Assembly (NCBI GenBank): GCA_946902875.1
Contig: OX336339.1
Coordinates: forward strand, 22,847,349 to 22,911,348
Length of the DNA: 64,000 nucleotides
Direction of reading: 5' to 3'
Origin: Nematopogon swammerdamellus
Lineage: Eukaryota > Arthropoda > Insecta > Lepidoptera > Adelidae
Shown here in pieces: positions 9,612 through 20,098 of the stretch (position 1 is its first letter; each line of letters opens with the position of its first letter). The position numbers were made by a program, and so were the translations under genes. A model generated the notes under the pieces. The model worked only from the letters and a program-made list of their open reading frames with translations. It was not told the DNA's origin and did no database searches.

Positions 9612-10640
9612 GTGGGGTCATTTGCAACGTTTCGACCGGCACCTTTTGTCAGGTATCACGTGGTATCAAGATACCAAAATCTCCAAATCATCAGAGAGGC
9701 CTTCAACCTGTCAATTGCACGGACCAGGAAAGGGCAAACCAGTAGCGGCTTCCAGAAGGTCAACTTTGTGAAACCTGGAGCCAAAAATCTGCCTAAAGAT
9801 ACGTCTAAACCTTCTTCAATTTTGGGAGCAGCAAAGGATTGGGAATTGTTGATGGACACACATGAGAAACATTACCAGATGCCTTCGGAAATCTGTACCA
9901 CAGCATTAAGACCGGATATACTCATATTCTCAAAAGTGACAAAGCATGTAGTACTTGTTGAACTTACAGTTCCATGGGAAAGCAACATACCGAAGGAACA
10001 CAACATCAAACTTAACAAGTACTGCAACTTAGTAGACCGGATTGTGAGAAACGGATTCAAGACTGATCTCTTCGCTGTGGAAGTCGGAGCAAGAGGACTA
10101 CCAGCGAAGTCGCTCTACAGTCTCTTCAAGAATCTAGGGCCGCCAAGATCGACGCTAAGCTCATACATGGAGAGAGCTTCGAAAACGTCACTGGAAGCAT
10201 CCTACAGAATATGGATAGGTAGAGAGAGAGAGGTCGAGAGCGGGACTGGTGTTTCCCCGGGTCCTAGTCAACGCAGACTAGCTGACGAGGGCTTGATGCG
10301 AGCCGAAACGTGAAGCATGCGCGGGAAATTTTGAGTAGCCACTCGCTAGTCCCGACTTCGATTAACACCCTCCTCTACTGCCGATGGGCCCGGATATGTT
10401 CGGTGAAGCCATCGCAAGCTTAGTTCCACACCTTCCAGTAATGCAAATAATTCACTATGTGGTCAATATTAGGGACAGAGACCAGAATAGGACAACACGG
10501 GCACTTTGTTACAGGGCCACTTACTTATTTAGGTATTTAGACCACCGCAAGCTACTTAATAATCCCCACGATATTAACTCCCTCAATGAAATGAAAAGAT
10601 TGCGAAATTTACCGTCATGTAATCCTAACTAAAAAGTGTA
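9612..10640 (+). mobile_element. Nuclease-domain retroelement, 5' truncated, copy 1
   Basis: Closely related to 47890-48655 over the shared part, with the same orientation and same downstream non-coding stretch ('gagccgaaacgt(g/c)aagcatgc'). This copy extends about 200 bp further and ends in an A-rich tail just before the large palindrome. A further short frame at 10384-10632 has no recognisable domain. I read it as the 3' part of a non-LTR-type element. Confidence 0.65.
9660..10313 (+). pseudogene. Restriction-like nuclease domain fragment
   Basis: The frame is open for 233 codons from 9612; the first ~20 residues come from unrelated junction sequence (Rep-K-like), so the true homologous part starts near 9670. 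It has 'RPDILI' (residues 100-105), 'VELTVPWE' (116-123) and 'VEVGARG' (156-162). This arrangement resembles C-terminal regions of mobile-element proteins in many animals. A PD-(D/E)XK-like fold with D102 and E117 as candidate active residues is inference. No reverse-transcriptase motifs are present, so it is a 5'-truncated fragment. Confidence 0.55.
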
Positions 10641-10644
10641 AAAT

Positions 10645-11080
10645 AAAAAAAGTTAATTTAAATTAAAAAACCCGACTGCGTAAAAATGAACGTTCAATAA
10701 AAACTGAAAAGAAAAAAACAAGTCCAGTAGTCTAGAACTCTGGTGTAATATTGAATAACTACACCATTGAAATAGTTTCATGATCGATACACAAATATAA
10801 AACCAATAATAAACTCTAATGCGGAACATAGCGACTTTAACAGTCGGGACCCATTATTGGGAAAATTTTAATGGGTCCCGACTGTTAAAGTCGCTATGTT
10901 CCGCATTAGAGTTTATTATTGGTTTTATATTTGTGTATCGATCATGAAACTATTTCAATGGTGTAGTTATTCAATATTACACCAGAGTTCTAGACTACTG
11001 GACTTGTTTTTTTCTTTTCAGTTTTTATTGAACGTTCATTTTTACGCAGTCGGGTTTTTTAATTTAAATTAACTTTTTTT
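10645..11080. repeat. Perfect inverted repeat, 212 bp arms, 12 bp spacer
   Basis: The left arm 10645-10856 is the reverse complement of 10869-11080 with no mismatch that I can find. The spacer is 10857-10868 ('ttgggaaaattt'). The outer sequence is an A-rich run, then AATTTAAATT and 'acccgactgcg'. The element contains no coding frame. It starts where the A-rich tail of the nuclease-domain element ends. Confidence 0.93.
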
Positions 11081-11977
11081 TAAGAGTGTATCATTATACA
11101 CAAGTAGGGTGTATTTATGTAAGTAGGTATATTAATAAAATATATTTTCCTCATCCGTTTCACTTCCAGTATCCATACTTCTTTCGTTACAATTCGCTCC
11201 TCACCACCCAAAGGTTGACTGGAAGAAATCACTTGCAGCGATAAATCAAATGTATACTGTATTTCTTGTTTATTTTTGTATAAATACTGTTCATAAATAG
11301 AGTGTAATAAAGAGTTCTTATTCGATTCTATTCAGTTCTTTAAATAGGAAATCTCGAAGGACATACTCGTAGATCGAGTTGGTAGTAACTGCCGCCGCAG
11401 CATGTATACACATAATGGGGTCTTCCTTATCCCTCTCAGTACACCATATTATATGACGAACCAATTTCCCTGAAATGTTATTAGGCTAATACTTTAGAAT
11501 TAAATTTTACGACGAAGTTTACGTAACGAAATAGCTTTTAGCACGGCATAAATGAAGAAGAAAACGTAATTTTATGCGTGAGTACGACCGAGACAACAAA
11601 GGTTATATTTTATTACATAGAAGTCAGGTAATGCGGCAGTGTTTTAAAAATAATTTCGTTTCGCATTATTTATTTACAAAAAAAAAGAGAGTTTTATACA
11701 CGATTTCATACTGAATTACTGTGTGCAATTTAAGCACTCTTACAATGTTGGTGTTTTTAAATAGTTAAATAAAGAAATATACGTACCTACAGCTTTGCTC
11801 GCATGAACGCCTTCATGAACGTGTCAGTTAATTTTCATAAATATAGGAAATACCTTATACCGAATCAGTAAACAACTTTATGATGTATCGTTGACGGTTC
11901 TCATAATATTTCGCCCACAGCTGAAAATTGTATGGAGATGTTAGACTGTTTGAATGTTTAAAATCCATCTTGGTGCA
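11081..11977. other. Unassigned DNA with a Rep-G segment
   Basis: A Rep-G copy (+) lies at about 11203-11337, from 'caaaggttgactggaagaaa' to an 'aataaagagttcttattcga' end. The remainder (11338-11977) is AT-rich with no recognised gene. Confidence 0.5.
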
Positions 11978-11998
11978 GGGGGGGGGGGGGGGGGGGGG
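11978..11998 (+). repeat. Poly(G) run, 21 bases
   Basis: Uninterrupted G run followed by 'agtgggtgggcgggagcgg'. It is one of eight long G/C homopolymer sites in the window. Confidence 0.95.
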
Positions 11999-12474
11999 AG
12001 TGGGTGGGCGGGAGCGGCGAACTGGCAGAGCACATTGCTTGCGACACGACGATGCATAAACTGTGTTTGATTTTGTGATGAAAAACTAACAAACTGAATA
12101 AACTGCACGCCGCACCGCCGCCAGGATCTAGCTGAATCGTATGCGGTCGAGGGCGGCGCGGCGCGGGCGGCAGCGCGGCGGGGGAGCGGGGAGGCGCGGG
12201 CGGACTTTCACAGCAATCTCAGAGTTTGAGTTGGAAGTAATTAGTTTTTGCTGCAATTTAGCAGAGCCTTAATTTTATTCAAATTATGAATAAATTAAAC
12301 TGCGGGGCAGCATATAATTTGAGACATGCGAGCATTCGCCGTGTGTTGCCTTGCAAATTAAACAAAAACCGCGCGCGGCTCAGCGGACGTTTGCAGCGCT
12401 TACACATTCCCAACTTCAATTTGTCTCAGCTATAACTGCCGTCGGAATATGGCGTTAGCGCTTACCGCCTAGGA
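11999..12474. other. GC-rich patch and unassigned DNA
   Basis: The block at about 12105-12210 is very GC-rich with runs such as 'gcggcgggggagcgggg'. No start codon with a credible frame follows. It could be a regulatory or exonic island, but nothing in the sequence proves it. Confidence 0.35.
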
Positions 12475-12858
12475 CAGTGGTTCTTAAACTTTTCGTAGTC
12501 ATGAAACATTTTCAAAATCTAAAAAGTACCACGAACTACCTGCCGAACGGGATTGTAGGAAAAGAAGATATTTTTGTTTGTCGAAAATTCTTAATAGAAA
12601 ATTTCTCTTTCTATATTTACCCTTCTACTCCCACATGGAGCGCGCGCTCCACTTTTCGTCGTGGTTATAGGTGGTTCCTTAACTTTTTAGGTTACAATTA
12701 AGTAAGATTAGCCAACTCGTCAATTTTGCATGGAATGTTAAGGAGAAGATTATGATTTAATACTTGTATTTAATATTATTGGAGCTATTTGCGGTAGACC
12801 CCTGGCACACATTTCATGGACCCGTTGGGGTCCATGAACCTCACTTTAAGAAACACTG
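12475..12858. mobile_element. hAT-type MITE, 384 bp
   Basis: The termini are 'cagtggttcttaaactt' and 'ctttaagaaacactg', a hAT-style CAGTGGTTCTTAA inverted terminus. The flanks 'gcctagga' (12467-12474) and 'gcttcgga' (12859-12866) match at six of eight bases, consistent with an aged 8 bp target duplication. No transposase is present; frames inside it are not genes. Confidence 0.72.
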
Positions 12859-12866
12859 GCTTCGGA

Positions 12867-14978
12867 GAAGTAGCCAGCTCCTTCGTCGCGCCCAAACATC
12901 ATAAGCCGCCAAAATTGCAGTTTAAGGTGCGACATAAAGATCGCTTATTATGCCATAATACATTGCAGCCCGTAAATTTGCGCTCATGTGGCGGCAGAAG
13001 ACGTTTGATAACAAGCGGTGATTGGTCGTTTTACGAGGAGCCTGGCGTTATTGGTCGTTTTATGGTGTGGCGTGGAAAGGGGTCCGTGCTGGTCTGTTTT
13101 ATGGGTTATCTCGAGAATTTCGGTGGCTCGCGGCGGCGCGTCCGGAGCGCGAACGACGCCTCGCCGGCGGCGACGCAGACGTCGTCGCCAAAGTGACCGC
13201 CTTGTCAAGTAGTTATATGCGGACGGACATGGTCTGATATAGAGTACCCACTCTGTTGAAACAAATACATAAAATTAGTATTTACAATTTCATAGTCTTA
13301 CCAAAATGTATGTGGGCGAGCCTCAAATTTATCAATAAAATTATTTCTAACATAAATAGAGAGTTCATCAAGAAAAAGAATAATGTAATAAGAATATGTG
13401 AATAGTGATTATTTAACAGTTTATATATTTTCACAAAATCTGCTGAGACTCTAAATGGTGAAAATTTCTCGATTTATGATTATACGGTAGTTCTTGCCAA
13501 AGTGCAATCGTTCTTATGAATGTACATAATATGATATTTCTTTCATACATAAGTATAAAATATTTTTCAATTAAACATTTTATTGAACCAGCGTTATGGC
13601 GGAGAATTCAGCTAACAAAAAAAATAAACTCACATAATTCAATACACAATGCACTCCTGCAGTTGTCCATTTACGGTAAAGCTCGGCGTACACGACCTGT
13701 CGTACCGGTTTGCGGAGAGCGCCACTGACAATTTGGACGTGTTTGTTTCGTCCGCGGTAACAAATGGCGTCGGTGGCGGAGGGCGAGCGGGGAGCAACCT
13801 GAGGCGCGGGGGACGATGGAAGCGGCGGCTGCGGGGTCCGGGGGAGGAGGGCGCGGGAGGCAGGTGGGGCCTCAGCGCCGACTGCGGCGTGGCACTTCGC
13901 GCTCAATATATTACGGAGGCCCGTTCATTTCCACGAGGAGGGGGAGGCATAATTTAATACATTGCTCTCCAACCGGGCCCCGCGAAGGGATTGCATTTTT
14001 ATGTAGGAGGTAAGTGCGGCTTGTCACCGGTCGCGATACTTCTTTTTTGTGAGCTCGAGAGCCGAGAGGTTTGTGATTGGAATTGTTTTCTCTTTCAAGT
14101 GACTAGTTTTTTTTTGTAATTGGAAAGTTCGCTTATCTAGTCTTATTCAAATTCAGATCTTTATTTCGCCATAGACAACACGCAAACAATATTTCATTGA
14201 TACAAATGCTCAGTATGTTTCGTCATAATATTTTGTTATTTCAGTTATTTCATAAGCAGAGTAATCTATAAGCACGAACGGGGCACGGAACCAGAGATTT
14301 TAAAATATTCTTACTCACTATAGCTTAATATTTTATGTTATTTATAATATCAATTAATTAACTTTATTAAGCGTATTATCTAAACAAGTTATAAATTAAA
14401 ATTATTAAATAAACTATAACTACCTATCAAATAAAATTTATAGACAAATATAACTAATTAAAAAACTATAATTAAAAACCACTAACATATTGTTCACAAT
14501 TACCTAGTTAAGGTTTTCGAAAATATTTATAAGACTCAAGAAGTTGGTTTGTCCTAACAATGCATTAATAAAGCGTGTTAAATTACATAATATAAAATTT
14601 TTTAGAAATTATGAAATAATGTCCATAATGAAAGGGATAGGGAGGGCTGGAAGATAATTTGAAGATGTTAATTACGTAATCTTTATGGCGCCGAGTACTC
14701 ATTTATTTATATACTCATTTTTATTAGTATATAGCTTAACGCTTTCCATCTACTTTAGAGACAGGCGAAGGACGAGGTCGCTCCGCAATATTCTCCAGGC
14801 TTATTAAATTCAAGTGAAAACCAAAAAATCCTAGACCGCAGCCCTTGACTTGAGTGAGGTCTTCAAGTATTCCTTCCTCGCCTCAAGTCGTCCGCATTCT
14901 TAATTTAAAAATGGCCGCTTCAATTTAGAGGGCGTTCTAATTAATTGATCTGAAGATTCGCGGAAATTGCGCTCTCCT
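12867..14978. other. Unassigned, with two GC-rich islands
   Basis: GC-rich islands lie at about 13110-13200 and 13780-13990. They produce several overlapping arginine- and glycine-rich frames on both strands, which argues against any being real. A 'gaggtaagtgc' splice-donor-like site follows the second island at about 14010. This is suggestive of a non-coding or first exon but not supported further. 14100-14740 is AT-rich. Confidence 0.35.
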
Positions 14979-15000
14979 CCCCCCCCCCCCCCCCCCCCCC
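14979..15000 (+). repeat. Poly(C) run, 22 bases
   Basis: Uninterrupted C run inside a C-rich stretch continuing to about 15060. On the minus strand it reads as poly(G). Confidence 0.95.
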
Positions 15001-15558
15001 TGCACACCTCACCCCGCACACCCGCGCTTGTTCCCCCCGCCCCCCCGGCTCGCTCCCGGCCGTGTATCCTCGGCTTTAATTTAGAATTGTAAGCACAAAG
15101 GGAATGCAATTTACGTGAAATAATTGTTTGATTTTAAATATTTAACGTTTACCCCTTTGCTTTTATACTTTGATTCCAATTTCGTGGACTTTCGGGAATA
15201 AGCTTGATTTTGGGCCGGTTCTTTTTTTAATTTCCTTAAAAAGCAAAGCACTTCAGCAAGATTGGGAATACGACTTTAATAAAATATGAGAAGGCATCTA
15301 GTAGGTTGATCTGGTTTCGCGAAAATTTGTTACGAAAAACTGACTTCTATGTACATTGTACATACCTATATGACATAATGATTTACTTTTTATCTTGGGC
15401 TGGCATAGTCGTAACACGGCAAAAGTTACAAAACCAAATGTAAAAAAAATTGATATATAATATGGCGGATTTTATAAAAAGCAACTTTCTGCTCACTTAC
15501 TTGACCTTGAACAGATCATTCGAGCAGCGCCAAGGTACGACCACAACTATATTGTATT

Positions 15559-15609
15559 TACCAAAGAGTTTGTATTACGTCGCTGCGCTGTAATACAAAC
15601 TCTTTGGTA
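15559..15609. repeat. Perfect hairpin, 20 bp arms
   Basis: 'taccaaagagtttgtattac' at 15559-15578 is exactly reverse-complemented at 15590-15609, with an 11-base GC-rich loop. It is isolated from other features I recognise. Confidence 0.85.
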
Positions 15610-15845
15610 TTTACATTTGGGCGACTCGGATCCGGCAATTCGGAACCAATTCCAGGTACAGTCCCGCTTGCGGAGTTAACCCTAGAGGCGTAAATCATCT
15701 GGAATAACTTAAAACATACAAATAACGAGTTTCATACATGCAGCGCTACATTCGTCGTCATTGCTGGAAGGGAGCGCCACGCTAGCCAGCTAGTCTGTTA
15801 GGTTTCTTGGATACAAATAAAAATAATCTAACAAACTGTCTAAGC
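15610..15845. other. Unassigned DNA before LINE end
   Basis: No gene is recognised. A run of CAGT/CAGC units near 15843-15875 marks the tail of the following minus-strand LINE. Confidence 0.35.
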
Positions 15846-16246
15846 TGGCTCAGGCAGTCAGTCAGCCAGTCAGCGTGTAAGCGTCCACTGCTGGACATAC
15901 GCCTCTCCAAATTTCCTTCAGTCCTCCCGGCCTTGCAGCGGTACGGAACCACTGCCTTCCGCCGACGTACTTAATGTCGTCGTCCCTCCTGGCGGGTGGT
16001 CTTCCCACACTCCGATTTCCTGTCCACGGCCGCCAGTGTAGGACACGGTTACTCCAACGGTCGTCGTCTCTTCGGCTGACGTGCCCAGGCCACTTGAGCT
16101 TAGCCACCCGGTATCCAATATCGACTACTTTGGTGCGTCGGCGGATTGCCTCGTTACGCACCATATCACGTAGCGATATTCCCAGCATGGCTCGCTCCAT
16201 TGCTCGCTGGGCAACTTTCAACCTTTGGACAACACCGACCGTTCAG
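15846..16246 (-). pseudogene. LINE reverse-transcriptase C-terminal fragment
   Basis: The minus-strand frame (16221 down to 15862) encodes 119 residues. It includes 'KLKWPGHVSRRDDDRWSNRV', 'RSVGRPPARRDDD', 'WFRTAARP' and 'VDAYTLTG'. This order is the standard C-terminus of insect endonuclease-reverse transcriptase LINEs. The tail has a CTGA-type simple repeat, which probably serves as the 3' end. The same family is at 52256-52580 and, as a short piece, 46783-46878. The polymerase domain is absent. Confidence 0.85.
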
Positions 16247-16332
16247 TTGCAATAAATACGTGCATTTGTGGGAGGAAACATGGAAACCAGAACACATTGC
16301 GAGCTAGTAACACATGTCTTCGAATATTATCT

Positions 16333-16430
16333 ACTAGCTTTTGTCCGCGACTTCGCTCGCGGTAGACTCGGTTTAACAGCAAATCCGTATTAAACGGAAA
16401 TATAATAAACGATCGCTTCTCTTATTCTTG
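16333..16430 (+). repeat. Rep-E2 segment
   Basis: It begins 'ctactagcttttgtccgcga' and contains 'actcggtttaacagcaaatc'. The reverse complement recurs at about 55886-55975 ('gctattaaaccgagtctacc'). It is related in style to Rep-E. Confidence 0.6.
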
Positions 16431-16683
16431 TCCGTTTTTTTTTAGAATGAATTAGGTATTTGTTTCGAAGATAATAAACATTGCCTATCCGCTATATTAA
16501 GGCTACGTGGATTCAACTTTCACCGCTGACTCTCGTGCAGACCTCGCGCGCGCGGCTTCGCTCCCGCTAAGTGGTACAAGTTGTGAGAAATTTGCATACA
16601 TTATCATCTCAGGTGGTGTCTCGGATCTCAGAGTCGGGAGTCGCGAGTGTTGCTCTCTGACTTCCTGCTTTATACCCCCCGCT

Positions 16684-16700
16684 CCCCCCCCCCCCCCCCC
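16684..16700 (+). repeat. Poly(C) run, 17 bases
   Basis: Uninterrupted C run in a C-rich stretch (16675-16730). Confidence 0.95.
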
Positions 16701-16905
16701 TTAACCCCGCCGACATCTCCCGCCCGCGACGACGACGCCATAAATATTAAGAGCATGAACTGTTCTGAGCGCAGAATGATGAAAATATTGCCTGTGTAGA
16801 AAGGGCATGTGAGTCGATTTTCTCTCGTCTTTCTCGCTTGACTACGGGAGAGATTTCTTGGTTGCTCTTGTTCGTCGAGCTATTAATACAGTACTACCTT
16901 AGTAT

Positions 16906-17339
16906 TAAGACGAGACAGAAGTTAACTTTGTCTATACAAAATCATCTTTCGGCATTTACGTTTTCTAGCCGCCTTAATCTTATCCAATTTTTATCATTTT
17001 TTTTTTTCTTGTCTTAAGGACAGTTCAATCTACGTTCCTGTCTTTATCGTTTTTAATTAGATGAAATATACAACACCGGAGCTAAAAATTTGTATTTCGA
17101 CAAAAAAATTATAGAATTTCTTATTTTTGTTGACATGAAGTTCATTAAGCTTTATTGAGTCATTCATTACTTTAGATATTCAAATGTGATTACTTTAATA
17201 TTCAAGTGAACGTAGATTCGACTGACCTTACTACAACAAAAAAATAAAAATAAAAAATCGATTAAGGTTTAGGGAGGTAAAAAACATAAATGCCGAAAGA
17301 CGATTTTGTATGGAGAAAGTTAACTTCCGTCTCGTCTTA
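16906..17339. mobile_element. Foldback MITE, 434 bp with ~145 bp inverted arms
   Basis: The left arm starts 'taagacgagacagaagttaa' and the right arm ends 'taacttccgtctcgtctta'. The match continues through the 'tttcggcattta' region, the 'ccttaatc' stretch and out to 'tctacgttc', about 145 bp per arm with scattered differences and small indels. No coding is present. The target duplication is unclear. Confidence 0.82.
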
Positions 17340-18164
17340 GTCGAACTTAGTCGGTCGTGTCACTTGGTTTCTTCGTTTGCTTCGCTCTTCTGTCACACAA
17401 TACGGCACACCATAATATTCTTGCTGTAGCTGAGTTTACTTGCACGCAAATTTTTGACGTGAATTCGTCGCAGCAAGGGGGGCATTCCAGAAAGTTGGCG
17501 ACATAAAGTATGTACATTCGACTGCTTCGTGCTGCCAAACTATAGAACCTACAAACGTGAACGCTACCGCGCCTTAAACCCACTACACAAAACCGTGCAC
17601 TCGACCTCCCCCCCCCCCCCCCCCCCCCCCCCCCACGACCGATGCCGTCACAACCATCTTCTAGTGTCACTAGACGTCACAAGCGTCTCTTCTATTATGA
17701 TTATGAATGATATTATAGATGTTCTGTGTTGGCGAAAGTTACAAATGACACGGTTGCATCTCGCGGCCCTGTCATCAAACGTGGTACGACTCTCTCGATC
17801 TAGAACTTTCCGTTAGTTACGTATTTGAGGGTGTGTGTGTGTGTGATGGTTCCTGAGAGGGTGTGCGCGCGTGTGCAGACGAAACTGTTACGAGAACAAA
17901 TTACGGATGCCTCACGTACTTACTTGAGGAACCTCGGTTGTAACCGAGAAGTATTTACATACATACGTCGCTATACATAGTTACTAGGCAATTTATGTAA
18001 GGGTACTGACTGACATAATATTTACTTAGATTTATTTTCACAGTACAAGAAAAATAGTACTTAAAGAGAATATTCCCACTGCCAAGGCAGGATAGTCACC
18101 TCTCACGTTGGCATGGACCTTCTGCAGAGTAATATACAAGTAAGTCTTCGTACCTTACTTGTGT
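17340..18164. other. Unassigned, with poly(C) and GT microsatellite
   Basis: Contains the 27-base C run (17608-17634) and a GT repeat at 17829-17845. No gene is recognised. Confidence 0.4.
17608..17634 (+). repeat. Poly(C) run, 27 bases
   Basis: The longest G/C homopolymer in the window. Frames crossing it are artefacts. Confidence 0.95.
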
Positions 18165-18336
18165 GTCAGTCTCGGTAGCTCAGTGGTGCGGTCGTTCGGC
18201 TGTCGGTTGTGATCATAAGCACACCTGGGCGCGGTCAGTACTTGGATGGGTGACCGCTGACCGTCGGAGGCTGATCGTTGTTCGGATTTTCACGTGAAAC
18301 GGCCCTGAATGTGTGCAACAGTGGGCATTATCCTTT

Positions 18337-18367
<31 letters not shown>
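18165..18367 (+). repeat. SINE-A head with a different tail
   Basis: The head has 'tcggtagctcagtggtgcgg' (A-box-like), the 5S-like 'gcgcggtcagtacttggatg' and 'gttcggatttt' (B-box-like). Instead of the core, it goes straight into 'ggccctgaatgtgtgcaaca' and a ~26-base poly(A). It is a distinct short SINE subfamily using the same Pol III promoter. Confidence 0.82.
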
Positions 18368-18399
18368 CAGTTCTTACGTACTAAACGTAGCGTGTCCTT

Positions 18400-18628
18400 A
18401 TCCTTATCCTTACCTTTAATAAAATCCAACGTCTGCTTTCTGTCTGTCTGTCTGTCTGTCTGTCCGCTTATAACTCGAGAACCACTGAACCGATTTTAAT
18501 AAAAAAATCTACTGATAACTTGATTCTTCCCATCAACTATAGGCTACTTACTATCACGCTAAATGGCTTATGAGGTTAGCAGAGAAGTCAAATATGAGAG
18601 CGGGCAGAGCCGCGGTCACAGCTAGTAC
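18400..18628 (-). repeat. Rep-E element copy 2
   Basis: Reverse complement of the 6975-7197 type, with a TGTC microsatellite at about 18441-18462. It lies just downstream of a SINE poly(A). Confidence 0.8.
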
Positions 18629-19934
18629 ATCCTATAAGATTTAATCATAATGCACATTCACACGTATCGACAATGCGATATGTTTACACACACGACGAAG
18701 CGCGTCGCACCGCAGGGACTCAGTTGCTAATTGCTGCTAGAGCATTGTACGTAGGCAACTAACTGTGATGCCGCAAGGCCGGGAGGCCGAGAGGCCGAGC
18801 CTCTACCCGCCTCGCCGGCTTCGCTCTCTATTCAGCCGGGCGACGCCGATGCGAATCACACACCTAATCATTATATGATCAAATTGTCCTAATTAGCGGA
18901 AGACTACGCAACGCTGCACTAACAACTGTGAGGAGATCTCGAGGCTGGATACTTGTCACTAAGTCGGCGTCTATAGGTAAGTAGAAACATTTATTCATCA
19001 ATACTAATAAATAAATTTGTAAGGGATGGTCATGGAGTAAGTTAATTTGTTTTATGAGATACTGAGTTTGTAGACTCTATGCAATGATATTATAAGTTAA
19101 AAAGATAGGTAGATAGGTTATCTGAGCTCCCAAGCGGCACATTAAAAGTAAGATCATAGTCCTATCTGAAGTTAGTCGCCCACCAACTACGGACGCGTTC
19201 GGACCGCTAACCACGAGCCGCTAACACATTGAAAATGCCGTCGTGTGTAATGATAATGAATGAGATAATGCACTAATTCTTCGAGAATCACTACTAAAAG
19301 TCAAGGAATAACATATCATTTTGTAAGTATTACTATTTCCACCATTATATTTATTATTTTTCACAAATTCAAACATTACTTCTATAACATATTGCGCATT
19401 AGAAAATATACTCCCTCTCTCTCCCTCCCGCGCTGTGCCCCCCATGCGCGATCTCATTCCGACTACGCGGACTATGCAGAAAATATCGAGTGCGACAGAG
19501 AATATCCCATCCACGAGTGCGATAGAAACAAAATATTAATGATCATAGAATACAAAATCAGATGCGTATAGCGAGGATCGCCCGATTGTTCCTGCTTTAG
19601 TTTTTCTGCTAGGCCAAGTTATGTTATTTTAGGAGTATCTTCCTATATTATGTTTACCATGTCTCCCTCTTTGGTATATTCTCTAATATAATAGTATGTA
19701 TCTTACCAACCGCCACATAACTTGGATTCCCTCTCTTTCTCTCCCGCGCTGCGCCCGCATGCGCGATCTCATTCCCACTACGCGGTCTGTGATATATAGG
19801 GCGAAGCAAAGCAACATACATTTAGTGATGGGTCAATTCGATTGTTTAAAACGTAGAAATTAAATTGCAATCGTAGAAATCCATACAGTTCATTCTTCCG
19901 GCAAACTTTCTTTCTATCATTTTGTTTTGATTTA
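18629..19934. other. Unassigned, with a ~60 bp direct duplication
   Basis: Two similar blocks, at about 19413-19472 and 19733-19792, share 'tctctcccgcgctg' and 'catgcgcgatctcattcc'. They are about 320 bp apart. Otherwise no gene or known repeat is recognised. Confidence 0.45.
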
Positions 19935-20098
19935 CGTTTTTGTTTATAGACGTCCAGAGATACCAGCCTTTCGGCTACAAAGTCCAGACGTCTACTACCT
20001 GCACTCTTGCGAGTACAGTGATCATGTATGCCAGATCGAGGCCCCATAGCTGCTCTATCGAACATCCGTTCTTCCGAAATAATCCCATGGGAAACACA
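19935..20098 (-). repeat. Rep-H segment copy 1
   Basis: Shares 'gacgtccagagataccagcc', 'ctgcactcttgcgagtacag' and 'atgccagatcgaggccccat' with 26560-26715. On the minus strand both copies keep one open frame ('MGPRSGIH(D/N)HCTRKSAG', then 'LVSLDVYKQ'). They differ by a three-base indel, so this may be the end of a mobile-element gene. I cannot name it. Confidence 0.6.

Noticed and set aside
12816..13196. 126-codon frame
   Set aside because: It begins inside a hAT MITE and runs across its terminus into unrelated GC-rich DNA.
13580..14013. Overlapping frames in a GC-rich island
   Set aside because: At least three frames on both strands overlap. None has a recognisable domain or splice structure beyond one donor-like match.
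18170..18280. Genuine 5S rRNA gene
   Set aside because: Only the internal promoter-like part resembles 5S rRNA. The flanks are tRNA-like and the unit ends in poly(A), so it is a SINE.
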